NCBI GenBank assembly: GCA_017623265.1
Contig: JAGAPM010000277.1
Coordinates: 1-15,053, forward strand
Origin: Lentisphaeria bacterium
GTDB taxonomy: Bacteria > Verrucomicrobiota > Lentisphaeria > Victivallales > UBA1829
Direction: 5' to 3'
DNA length: 15,053 bases
Shown: piece after piece, positions 1-7,921 of the stretch
Layout of the letters: every line of letters begins with the position of its first letter
Position numbering within the stretch: the first letter of the stretch is position 1
Made by a program: the position numbers and the translations under genes
Notes under the pieces: generated by a model
Told to the model about the DNA's origin: nothing
The model's database searches: none
The model's input: only the letters and a program-made list of their open reading frames with translations

Positions 1-1328
1 CCGTAGAGGGTCATGGGAGTTGCCCGGACGATTTTTACCTTGACCAGATCACCGGCTTTGATTTCCTGTTTCGGTTCAAAGACTGCCAGTTTGAAGGTGT
101 CGGTTCTGCCGGACCAGCGTTTGGGATTCCGTTTGCTGGGACCGTCCACGAGCAGGACATATTCTTTACCCACGAGGCTGGCATTTTTATTGCACTGCCG
201 TTCTTCCAGATCTTTCAGCAGAATCTGGTTCCGTTCTTCCTTGACTTCCTGCGGAACATCGTCCTCCATCCGTGCGGAAACGGTTCCCTGACGGGGGGAG
301 TATTTGAAGATGAAGGCGTTATCAAAGCCGACTTCATTCATGATCTGTCGTGTCATATTGAATTCCTCATCGGTTTCGGTGGGGAAGCCTACGATTACGT
401 CGGTGGAGAAAGTGATTTCCGGGACAAGTGCCCGCAGGCTGTTGACGATGTGCATATACTTCGCCACGTCGTACGGGCGGTTCATTTTTTTCAGGACCCG
501 GTCCGAACCGGATTGCAGGGGGAGGTGGATGCTTTTGCAGACTTTGGGTTCAGCGGCGATGGTCTCGATGAGTTTTTTATTGAAATATGCGGGATGGGGT
601 GAGGTGAACCGGATCCGTTCCAGTCCTTCGATCAGTGCGATCTCTTTCCACAGATCGGCGAAAGGCGAGAGATCATCCGGCAGATTGGGTGCATGACGAT
701 CCAGACCGAATGCTGCCACATTCTGACCGAGGAGCATGATCTCTTTTACGCCATGCCGCACCAGTTCCCGTGCTTCCTCCACAATGCTTTCCGGATTCCG
801 GCTCCGTTCGTGTCCGCGTACATACGGCACAATGCAGTAACTGCAGTACCGGTCGCAACCGCGCATGATGGAGATAAAAGCGTTATGCTTGATCGTATCA
901 GTCCGGTGCATATCGATTCCCGGTGTATCGGCGCCGCAGCGTTCCCGCAGGTCCAGCTTGCTGCCGGTTCCGTTCAGGATCTGTTCCACGGCGTCAGGGA
1001 TGCTGTGGATCTGATCGGTTCCGATCACAAAATCCAGATGGTGGATCGTCTTGAGCAGTTCTTCGCCCCGGCTTTGTGCCATACAGCCCATCAAGCCGAA
1101 GATCATGTGTTGCCGTTCTGCTTTGATCCGTTTCATGATCCCCAGTTTGCCGATGGCTTTCCGTTCTGCCTGATCCCGTACACTGCAGGTATTCAGAATT
1201 ACGATATCGGCTTCATTTTCATCCTCGGTGGGGAGATAACCGTGTGCAATGAGCAGGGCGGACGCGGAATCTGAGTCCCGCTCGTTCATCTGGCAACCGG
1301 ATGTTTTGATATGAAACTTGAGCGCCAT
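1..1328 (-). CDS. miaB: MiaB, tRNA-2-methylthio-N6-dimethylallyladenosine synthase (3' end cut by window edge)
   Basis: Radical-SAM methylthiotransferase that adds the 2-methylthio group to i6A37 of tRNAs reading UNN codons, in the cytoplasm. About 442 codons are visible before the left edge; the E. coli protein is 474 aa, so only a short C-terminal tail is missing. The N-terminal cluster-binding cysteines are visible at C12 (SGCQMN), C48 (NTCSVR) and C82 (MGCMAQ). The radical SAM CxxxCxxC motif is at C158/C162/C165 (RGCDRYCSYC), followed by VPYVRG. The C-terminal part (about residue 375 on) looks like the TRAM RNA-binding domain and ends in MTLYG at the edge. The ATG overlaps the proB stop as TGATG with one shared base, so the two are likely translationally coupled; a GGTGG stretch lies just upstream. 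MtaB/RimO relatives share this layout, but the N-terminal motifs and close spacing fit MiaB best. Confidence 0.95.
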   Translation of the reverse strand, partial: MALKFHIKTSGCQMNERDSDSASALLIAHGYLPTEDENEADIVILNTCSVRDQAERKAIGKLGIMKRIKAERQHMIFGLMGCMAQSRGEELLKTIHHLDFVIGTDQIHSIPDAVEQILNGTGSKLDLRERCGADTPGIDMHRTDTIKHNAFISIMRGCDRYCSYCIVPYVRGHERSRNPESIVEEARELVRHGVKEIMLLGQNVAAFGLDRHAPNLPDDLSPFADLWKEIALIEGLERIRFTSPHPAYFNKKLIETIAAEPKVCKSIHLPLQSGSDRVLKKMNRPYDVAKYMHIVNSLRALVPEITFSTDVIVGFPTETDEEFNMTRQIMNEVGFDNAFIFKYSPRQGTVSARMEDDVPQEVKEERNQILLKDLEERQCNKNASLVGKEYVLLVDGPSKRNPKRWSGRTDTFKLAVFEPKQEIKAGDLVKVKIVRATPMTLY

Positions 1329-2458
1329 CAGAGAACCACCAGATTGTTTCGGTGAACGATTTCTTCTTCCGTGGCACTGCCGATCGCATTCCGGATTTCT
1401 GCGGTCTGTTTCCCGACCAGTTTCCGGCAGTCGGATGAACTGAAATTCGTTTTCCCTTTGGCGATGACCTTACCGTCCAAAGCGCAGATTTCCACAATAT
1501 CGCCCCGCTTGAATGTGCCTTTCACACCGACCAGACCGGCGGGAAGAAGACTGCATGCAGTCTTCCGCAACGCACGCACCGCTCCGTTATCCACTACCAC
1601 TTTACCTTTGACGGTGGAGAAGGTATTGATCCAGCGTTTTTTCGATTCCATTTTGTGTTTCATGCCTTCCGCCGGGATGAAAATCGTGCCCACATCCTCG
1701 CCGTTGAAGATCTTTTCCAGGATCCGTTCTGCTCTGCCGTCTGCGATCCAGAGTGCTTCACCGGCACTGTTCAGAATCTCGGCTGCTTTCAGCTTGCTGG
1801 TCATGCCGCCGATGGAAAAATTACCGTCATCGGTTCCGGTCGCCATATCGTGCTGTTCCTTTGTCACGCCCTGAACCACGCTGATTCGATCGCCGAGGGT
1901 GCCGTCTTCGTTGGGCTTGAGCAAGCCGTTCACGGTGGTCAGGATCACGGTCAGGTCGGCGCGGGTCATGGAACCCATCAGGGAGGCGAGGGAGTCGTTA
2001 TCGCCGAACTTGAGTTCATCCACGGATACCGGGTCGTTTTCATTGAGGATGGGCAGCACATTCTGGGAGAGCAGGGCTTCAATACAGTTTTCCAGATTGA
2101 GATGCCGTTCCCGGGCGCGCAGATCGTCTGCTGTCAACAGAAGCTGCGCCGCATGAAAGCCGCGCTTCTGACATTCCGCCTGATAAAGGGACATGAGCTT
2201 GACCTGACCGATCGCCGCCAGTGCCTGGACTTCGGAAAGATGAGACGGGCGTTTCTTCAGTTTCAGCATTTTCATCGCTGTTCCGACTGCACCCGAGGAG
2301 ACAAAGATCACCTGTCTGCCCGTGTTGCGGATCCATGCAATCTGATCCACCAGCACCGGGATCGCCTGTGGATCGGTCAGCAGACGGGTCCCCGCCTTGA
2401 TTACGATCCGGTGACAGCGTGCGATCAAATCTTTGCGTAATTTTACTGCGTTATTCAT
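1328..2458 (-). CDS. proB: Glutamate 5-kinase ProB with C-terminal PUA domain
   Basis: Phosphorylates L-glutamate to gamma-glutamyl phosphate, the first and usually feedback-inhibited step of proline synthesis, in the cytoplasm. The 376 aa length matches the family (E. coli 367 aa). The amino-acid-kinase domain shows IKAGTRLL with K21, SSGAVG, ENDPVSVDE, FGDNDSLAS and GGMTSKLKAA. From about residue 285 to the end it reads as a PUA domain (KGKVVVDNGAVRAL, then FKRGDIVEI). The ATG is 23 bases after the upstream nucleotidase stop and has only a weak purine-rich ribosome site. The stop overlaps the miaB start by one base. No proA is in the window, so the next enzyme must be encoded elsewhere. The link to the nucleotidase and miaB is probably only co-transcription. 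Confidence 0.95.
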   Translation of the reverse strand: MNNAVKLRKDLIARCHRIVIKAGTRLLTDPQAIPVLVDQIAWIRNTGRQVIFVSSGAVGTAMKMLKLKKRPSHLSEVQALAAIGQVKLMSLYQAECQKRGFHAAQLLLTADDLRARERHLNLENCIEALLSQNVLPILNENDPVSVDELKFGDNDSLASLMGSMTRADLTVILTTVNGLLKPNEDGTLGDRISVVQGVTKEQHDMATGTDDGNFSIGGMTSKLKAAEILNSAGEALWIADGRAERILEKIFNGEDVGTIFIPAEGMKHKMESKKRWINTFSTVKGKVVVDNGAVRALRKTACSLLPAGLVGVKGTFKRGDIVEICALDGKVIAKGKTNFSSSDCRKLVGKQTAEIRNAIGSATEEEIVHRNNLVVL

Positions 2459-2481
2459 AAAGTATGGCTTTCTTTCTTGAT

Positions 2482-3408
2482 TTACTTGTTGATCGTGCCG
2501 AAGGGGATATGCACGCTGGGCGTGTACGGCGAGGAGGATTCCAAATGCGGATAGCGCTGATCATCAAAGAAAATATGGGGCTTGAGAATGGAAAGCGCCC
2601 GTCCTTTGTCGATCCCGCCGAGCAGAAAAGTCTGGTCAACCGTGATATCCCAGCTGCGGAGTGTGGATACGATCCGCTGATCTGCCGGAGCACTGCGGGC
2701 GGTCACGATCGCCGTTTTGAGGAACCGTTTGTATGCGGGATCTTTTTCCTGCAGAACGTCTTCCATTTTCCGGATCGATGCCAGTTTGGAGAGCAGTGCA
2801 GCCAGCGGTCCCTGGGGAAGGGGATTGGCAGCATTGGCACTTACCGTCATCTGAAAAAGTTTCAGCCCCCCGGCTTTGTACACAATTTCCGCAGAGTCAT
2901 CGGCAAGAACGCCGTCAAAGTCGAAAGCAATCCGCAGTTCGTCATCATTCTCATCATCGGTTGCTGCACTCTCCAATACTTGACCTGCCGCATATCCCTG
3001 TGCCGCCGCCTGACGCACATCTTCTTCATTGGCAGAGAGAAACAATGCCACATTGTATGCGGGAATGTAGGCGTAAGGAGAGGCTCCCGTGGTGAATGCC
3101 GCAAGTTGGATCGGCAGCTTGTAGTGACGGATGCTGTGCATCACACGCGCTCCGGTGTCCGGGTCGTTATGGGAAAGAAGAACCACTTCCACCGGGTGTT
3201 CTTCCGGGAAAAGTTCGTTCAGATGCAGAAAACGTTTGATGAAGGGATACGCGATCCCCGTCTGCAAAACATCCTGCTGATGCGCCCGCTGATACTCCCG
3301 GTATGCGGCAATTCCGTTGCTGCGGAAGATCGTGTCGGCTTCATCCAGACGGAACAATGCGCTGGAAGCGACCCCGATCACGAGCTTTTCTTCAATGTTA
3401 TAAGCCAT
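2482..3408 (-). CDS. 5'-nucleotidase of the cytosolic N-I type (HAD fold)
   Basis: Predicted to dephosphorylate nucleoside 5'-monophosphates in the cytoplasm. The 308 aa protein resembles the bacterial branch of the NT5C1A/B (cN-I) family (Pfam 5-nucleotidase, PF06189). The HAD nucleophile motif is FDFDGVLADD, with D163 and D165. A family-typical SHNDPDTGARVMHS segment lies at residues 79-92, and a late FFDDQRYPH acidic motif would complete the active site. I chose the ATG at 3408 because GAAGGA sits about 10 bases before it; an upstream in-frame ATG at 3438 would add 10 residues but lies inside the probable leader. A promoter candidate is just upstream, so the gene may start a transcript continuing into proB and miaB. 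Substrate preference (AMP, IMP or a deoxynucleotide) cannot be read from the sequence. Confidence 0.8.
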   Translation of the reverse strand: MAYNIEEKLVIGVASSALFRLDEADTIFRSNGIAAYREYQRAHQQDVLQTGIAYPFIKRFLHLNELFPEEHPVEVVLLSHNDPDTGARVMHSIRHYKLPIQLAAFTTGASPYAYIPAYNVALFLSANEEDVRQAAAQGYAAGQVLESAATDDENDDELRIAFDFDGVLADDSAEIVYKAGGLKLFQMTVSANAANPLPQGPLAALLSKLASIRKMEDVLQEKDPAYKRFLKTAIVTARSAPADQRIVSTLRSWDITVDQTFLLGGIDKGRALSILKPHIFFDDQRYPHLESSSPYTPSVHIPFGTINK

Positions 3409-3429
3409 AGTTTGCCGGTCCTTCTTTAT

Positions 3430-3478
3430 GCAGTACAAATTTTGATATATTTATATAAAATACACCCGCGCGTACTGC
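3430..3478. repeat. 7-bp perfect inverted repeat around the nucleotidase promoter -10
   Basis: GCAGTAC at 3430-3436 and GTACTGC at 3472-3478 are exact inverted copies 35 bases apart. The right arm lies between the proposed -35 and -10, and the left arm lies in the leader. This could be a pair of operator half-sites, but a 7-base match at this spacing can arise by chance. Confidence 0.3.
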
Positions 3479-3485
3479 TGTGCAA
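3457..3485 (-). promoter_or_regulatory. Candidate sigma70-like promoter for the nucleotidase-proB-miaB unit
   Basis: On the minus strand TTGCAC (3480-3485) and TATTTT (3457-3462) are separated by 17 bases, in the very AT-rich 92-base gap between the beta-helix gene and the nucleotidase. Transcription would begin near 3450, leaving a leader of roughly 40 bases. Several overlapping TATA-like words make the exact -10 uncertain. Confidence 0.5.
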
Positions 3486-3500
3486 GGAACTTTTTGCAAA

Positions 3501-5720
3501 TTATGACTTTTTCTTGCGGACTCCCGCCTGTCTGATCGTTTCCGCCGGATCCGGGAAGTTGACTTTCCGCAGCGGCGAATCCTTTTTCAAACGGAAATCC
3601 CGTTTCTCAAGATCCACGAAACCGGGATCGACGTACTTGGTGTAGATATCATGACCGAAGGTTTCCCGCCATTCTTTGAATGAAATCATCTTTTTGTTTG
3701 CATTCCAGGTGTCGATCAGGGCAAAATTCTTTTTGCTTTTTCCGGAGACATCAAAATAGAAATTCATGTCGCAGAAAAGCTGTTCCGGCGTTGCAATTTC
3801 CTTTGCTGCAATGGTGAAGAAGGGCTTGTTATCCACCACTACCACATTCTGATGGAAGTTGTAGTTGTGGCTGAAGTTCTGACCGGGGAACACATAGCCG
3901 CGGGGGTGGGAGTTCCCTCTGCTCAATGCCACACCGTGATGCGCATTGAACACGGCAATGTTGTGGCGTACCTGATTTTCACGCCCGAAATGCTGGTGGA
4001 AACCTTCGCAGGAGCAGTCGTGGCAAATGTTGTTTTCAATGACAATGTGGGAAGATCCTTCATCCGTGTAGTATCCCCAGCCGCCGTACTGATTGCAGGT
4101 GATGTTGTACGCATAGTTGTTGTAGAGGCGTGTTCCCGGCTGGATCCCCAGCAGGTAGATCCCGCCCATATCGCACAGCACTTTCTTGCCCAGATCGTGG
4201 ATCCGGTTGAAGCCGATCCGGTTTTCCCGGCAGGTGGCGTAACCGTAACCCCAGTTCCAGCCGCAGGAGATCCCCGTGTAGTAGAGATCATGGATGTCGT
4301 TATGTTCCACCAGACACCCCCACGCCTGACCGATGATGATCCCGCAGGCGCTCAGGTAAAGATTGCCGCAGTGATGGATTTTGTTGTCCGTGATCGAGAT
4401 ATTGTGGGTGCCTTCTTCCGGCTGATGCTGATTCCGGCTGAGGTTCATCATGCCGAGGGGCATGCCCGTATCATCCACCTGTGCCGCAACGGCGGTACTG
4501 GCAGTGCTGATCACATCCCCGCCGTTTACAAGGATCCCGCCGCCGCCCAGATTTGCCAGTTCGCAGCCGGAGACTTCAATATTGGCGCAGCCGCCGGAGA
4601 TGGCGATCCCGTACCAGTTGGAAAATTCGATCTTGCAGTCTTTCAGCGCACAGTCCACCGCCCGATTCAGGAAAATCACACCGGGAAGATGGATCGCAGA
4701 TTGGGGCGCATTGCTGCACTTGTAGCCGAACTCAAAACGGCGCCAACTGTCCTTGATGAAATAATTTTTCAGGTCGTACGGCGTGTCGTAATTTGTCCCA
4801 AGGTACGGATGTTTTGCTCCGCCGTGACGGAAGGTGATCCCTTCCAGTGTGACATTGGAGCAATCCTGCATCAGCACCAACATGGAGATAACCGGAACAA
4901 ATGCCTTGAGCGTAGCGGATTTTTCCCCTTTCTGCGGCAGATAATACACATTGTTTTCGGTGTTGTCAAAGTAAAACTCGCCCGGCTCCAGCAAGGCTTC
5001 CCGCACATTCCTCCAGAAATAACGGTTGCTCTGCCAGCCCCAGGTGAAGTCAAAACGGCTGCTGGAAAGGGTGAAACGCACTTCTCCATCTTCTTTCAGA
5101 ATCGGAGACGGCATAAAGCTATCCGCCCACTGCTGGATCACGACCGCTTCGATCCCCGGCTGATTGTACCAGGTCTTGTCAAAGTCCTCTTCATGAATGT
5201 AGAATCCATCCCGGTTGACCACAAGTGCATTTTGCGAGGCGGATTCGGATTTTTTCTTGTCTGTCTGCATGTTCTGCACTTCCGGATCGGTCGAAGGGAG
5301 CGGCAGAACCCCCTTGAAACGGAGTCCGCCGGTCATGTCTTTGGGAAATGAAGCCCGGGTCGCATACTTCCCGTTGACCACCATAGCACGCAGAAAACCA
5401 TCGGTCACCGCTTCTTCCGGAACGGAGGCGCAGAGTGCTTTTCTGCCGTTGACTTTAACTTCTTTCCAATCGGTCAGTTCACAGCCGCCGTCAAAGACAA
5501 CTTCCGCTCCATCCAACGCCTTCACAGTCACCGGAATGGGGAATTTTCCTCGCAATTCGATGGTCTTTTTCAGCGGATAAACACCGCCTGCGCACAGAAT
5601 CGTTGCCGGATCTTTGAGCTTACCGGCTTCACAGCGTTTTTTCAGTTCGGCAAACGCCTGTTCAAGAGAGTGGAACTTTCCTTTTGTTCCCGGAGGGGTG
5701 ATCTTGATTTCTGCCGCCAT
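3501..5720 (-). CDS. Large right-handed parallel beta-helix protein, putative carbohydrate-active enzyme
   Basis: A 739 aa protein with the right-handed beta-helix (PbH1) layout. Residues 1-90 contain the HSLEQAFAELKK and LCAGGVYPLKKTIEL strands typical of the helix cap, followed by VVFDGGCELTDW. About residues 340-640 carry N-rich coils such as VEHNDIHDL, CRENRIGFNRIHDLG, DMGGIYLLGIQPGTRLYNN, YYTDEGSSHIVIENNI and GFHQHFGREN. The C-terminus ends in DPGFVDLEKRDFRLKKDSPL, common in this group. This layout recalls GH141-like proteins (GH141 includes an alpha-L-fucosidase), but I cannot assign catalytic residues or a substrate. No signal peptide is visible: the N-terminus MAAEIKITPPG is hydrophilic, so it may act inside the cell. 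AAGGA lies 6 bases before the ATG, and a promoter candidate lies upstream. Confidence 0.75.
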   Translation of the reverse strand: MAAEIKITPPGTKGKFHSLEQAFAELKKRCEAGKLKDPATILCAGGVYPLKKTIELRGKFPIPVTVKALDGAEVVFDGGCELTDWKEVKVNGRKALCASVPEEAVTDGFLRAMVVNGKYATRASFPKDMTGGLRFKGVLPLPSTDPEVQNMQTDKKKSESASQNALVVNRDGFYIHEEDFDKTWYNQPGIEAVVIQQWADSFMPSPILKEDGEVRFTLSSSRFDFTWGWQSNRYFWRNVREALLEPGEFYFDNTENNVYYLPQKGEKSATLKAFVPVISMLVLMQDCSNVTLEGITFRHGGAKHPYLGTNYDTPYDLKNYFIKDSWRRFEFGYKCSNAPQSAIHLPGVIFLNRAVDCALKDCKIEFSNWYGIAISGGCANIEVSGCELANLGGGGILVNGGDVISTASTAVAAQVDDTGMPLGMMNLSRNQHQPEEGTHNISITDNKIHHCGNLYLSACGIIIGQAWGCLVEHNDIHDLYYTGISCGWNWGYGYATCRENRIGFNRIHDLGKKVLCDMGGIYLLGIQPGTRLYNNYAYNITCNQYGGWGYYTDEGSSHIVIENNICHDCSCEGFHQHFGRENQVRHNIAVFNAHHGVALSRGNSHPRGYVFPGQNFSHNYNFHQNVVVVDNKPFFTIAAKEIATPEQLFCDMNFYFDVSGKSKKNFALIDTWNANKKMISFKEWRETFGHDIYTKYVDPGFVDLEKRDFRLKKDSPLRKVNFPDPAETIRQAGVRKKKS

Positions 5721-5755
5721 AAAAATTCCTTACGTTCTTATATATTCTTAATAAA

Positions 5756-5785
5756 TATGTACCAAAAAAATATAGTTCTTTTCAA
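5756..5785 (-). promoter_or_regulatory. Candidate promoter for the beta-helix gene
   Basis: Minus-strand TTGAAA (5780-5785) and TACATA (5756-5761) are 18 bases apart in the AT-rich 122-base gap between the kinase pseudogene's restored stop and the beta-helix start. The ribosome site AAGGA is a short way downstream. The surrounding A/T runs offer other alignments. Confidence 0.4.
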
Positions 5786-5842
5786 GGAGAAATCAACCGT
5801 AGAAAACCGAAAAATAGAGATGTAATTGAAGAAAAAAGAGAT

Positions 5843-7322
5843 TTAATTTGCAGTTTTTGCGAAAGTGACCGTGAATGTGGAGCCGATCCCCTTTTGCTGA
5901 TAAAGGTGATTTCACCATGGTTCAGTGCCGCCAGACGCCGGCTCAATGCCAGCCCGATCCCAACACCTTCAACCGCATTGATGTCCCCACTTTCCACCCG
6001 GTAGAAATCCTGAAACAATTTCGGCTGATCTTTTTCCGGAATGCCGATCCCTGTATCTTCGATCTCAAGAAGCAGAGCTGACTCCCGTTCCCGAACCCGG
6101 ACCGTAACACTGCCGTGTTCGGTATATTTGACCGCATTGGAGAACAGATTGATAAAGATCTGCCGCACCATCCGGGCATCCGCAGTGAGCTGTAAGCCGG
6201 GAGTGATCTCCTGTTTGACCTCCAGTTTTTTCCGTTCTGCAAGGGGCGTGAGAATGTCACACATCTCCAGGATCGTTTGAGAAAGGTCCAGTTCCACGGG
6301 GGAGGGGATCAGTTTCCCGGCACCGGATTTCGCCAGATCCAGCAGCGCCGTGATCAGATCAAGCAGATGCCCGGCGGCAGTCAGGATCCGTTTGGCGTAT
6401 GCTTCCTGCTTTCCGGCGGGAGTTTTCCGGCGCGGGCTTCCAGCAGTTCGGAAAATCCGATGATCGAGTTCAGAGGCGTCCGCAGTTCATGGCTCATATT
6501 GGAGAGAAAACGGTCTTTGTGGCGATGGGCTTCCTGAAGATTTTTCGCCTGTTTCCGCAATTCCCGGTTGACTTCCTGCAGTTCTTCCGATTGCTTCTGC
6601 AGCTGCCGTGCCATGGCATTGAAATCGAACTTCAGCTGCCCCATTTCATCCGGCGTAATGTCTTTGAAACGGTATTACAGATCGCCCCGGCTCAATGCCT
6701 TGGTCCCCTCGCACATGACACGCAGCGTTTCCTGCTGCAGTCTGCCGAGTCGCCAATGCCCGGTAAGAATCAGGCTGACCGCAAGAAGCAGACCGCCGAT
6801 CAGAATCAGATTTTCCCGGGTCGCAGTCGTTTCAGCGTAGGCGTTTGCGGTATCCTGTCTGAATCGTTCCGATTCCTGATTGAGAGTCTGTTCCAATTGC
6901 AGACGCTGTTTGTGGAAAGTCGCCAGCAACTCCATTTTGCCTTCCCGTGGCTGTTCCGGATCCCGGATCCGCTTGAAGATCGGGGCATAAGCAAGGAGGA
7001 GTTTCGCATTGCTGCGGGTCGGGCTGTTGTATGCCAATGTATCGGCTGTCCGTTTCAGGTCGCCCAGCTGTTGATAGAGCAGTGAAATTTCTACGGAGCC
7101 GGGCTTGGAAAGAAAATCTGCAAGTGCCTGATCCACATCGTAGAGTGCCGTTTGCACATCTTCATACTCCTGCAGGATTTCTCTGTTTTCTGCCGCCCGC
7201 CGATCCAATGCACGGTCACGGAGAAAAGAGAGGGTGAAGAATGCAGAAAATGTCAGCAGCAGCACGATCGCAGCCGACAGCCACATGAGGATCCTGCTTG
7301 TTCGGATATCCGGCATCTTCAT
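5843..7322 (-). pseudogene. Membrane sensor histidine kinase, inactivated by one nonsense codon and two frameshifts
   Basis: The reconstructed product would be about 493 aa. It has TM1 at about residues 11-30, a helical periplasmic sensor to about 170, TM2 at about 173-193, HAMP (GDL, then ITPDEMGQL and FNAM), a coiled coil, HisKA with the phosphoacceptor His in SNMSHELRTPLNS, and HATPase_c with N box NLFSNAVKYTEHG, G1 EDTGIGIP and G2 GVGIGLALSRRL. Three lesions break it. A TAA at 6675-6677 replaces a HAMP codon just after GDL (CAA to TAA is the simplest change). One base is missing near 6407-6413, after LPPE in HisKA. One base is missing near 5888-5895, after FISK, beyond which the other frame reads IGSTFTVTFAKTAN and then stops. 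Adding two bases makes the span exactly 494 codons. The start lies 4 bases after the response-regulator stop. Sequencing error in homopolymers could explain the frameshifts but not easily the stop codon. Confidence 0.85.
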
Positions 7323-7326
7323 AAGC

Positions 7327-7899
7327 TCACGCAAAGGGCAGGTCCAGCAGTTTCTGGATCGTGGCAATAAATTTTGCCAACCGGACCGGTTTTTCCAGAA
7401 TCGCCTGTGGAGAAAGTTTCTCCAGTTCAGCGGTCAGTTCCGGTGAAAGATGGGCGCTGGCAATGACAACACAGGAATCGGCGGACTCCGGATTTTCCCG
7501 GATCAACGCAAGCAGTTCCTGACCGTTCATCTGCGGCATACGGATATCCAGCACGATCAGGTCCGGCTTCCAGGAACCGATCAGCAGCGCACCTTTCATG
7601 CCGTCGGGAGCGGTCCGGAGTTCATAGCCGGTGAAGTCGGTGAGGGCATCGGTCACGAATTCGCGGAATGCTTCATCGTCATCGATCACCAGGATCCGTG
7701 AATTTTCCCGTGTTGTGGGGAGCAAACCCCGTTTTTTGGCAAAATCATCCAGTTCCTCCACGGTGAAACGGTAATGACCGCCGGGAGTCACTCCCCCATT
7801 GAGCTGTCCCTGCCGGATCCAGTTGGAGAGGCTGGAGCGGGAAACTCCCAGATATTTTGCAGCTTCATTCGTAGTCAGTAATTTTTGATTGTTGTCCAC
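7327..7899 (-). CDS. Response regulator with N-terminal MerR/excisionase-type HTH and C-terminal receiver domain
   Basis: A 190 aa two-component regulator with DNA-binding and receiver domains in the reverse of the usual order. Residues 7-57 form an AlpA/excisionase (HTH_17, MerR-like) domain: LLTTNEAAKYLGVSRSSLSNWIRQG, then GGHYRFTVEELDDF. Residues 67-187 form a receiver domain with acidic residues D73/D74, phosphoacceptor D118 in LIVLDIRMP, the switch hydroxyl S148 (Ser rather than Thr), and K170 in LEKPV. The start is GTG, with AGGAG 8 bases upstream, 22 bases after the uppP stop. The partner kinase is the broken gene 4 bases downstream, so this regulator may be unphosphorylated, cross-talking, or on the way to loss. 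Target genes are unknown; the uppP operon itself is a reasonable guess. Confidence 0.85.
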   Translation of the reverse strand: MDNNQKLLTTNEAAKYLGVSRSSLSNWIRQGQLNGGVTPGGHYRFTVEELDDFAKKRGLLPTTRENSRILVIDDDEAFREFVTDALTDFTGYELRTAPDGMKGALLIGSWKPDLIVLDIRMPQMNGQELLALIRENPESADSCVVIASAHLSPELTAELEKLSPQAILEKPVRLAKFIATIQKLLDLPFA

Positions 7900-7921
7900 T
7901 GTTCCGACTCCTGTTTTCAGG

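Noticed and set aside
13..1274. Three plus-strand open frames at the left edge
   Set aside because: All are antisense to miaB, whose Cys motifs are clear on the minus strand.
2464..3645. 393-codon open frame on the plus strand
   Set aside because: Antisense to the nucleotidase and to the end of the beta-helix gene; it crosses the promoter gap and shows no family features.
3852..5351. 499-codon open frame on the plus strand
   Set aside because: Lies wholly antisense to the beta-helix gene, has no recognisable domain, and reads as a shadow of its codon pattern.
5782..6644. Two short minus-strand frames that could be called separate ATPase and HisKA proteins
   Set aside because: They are continuous pieces of the one kinase, separated only by single-base frameshifts and the TAA; neither has a ribosome site of its own.
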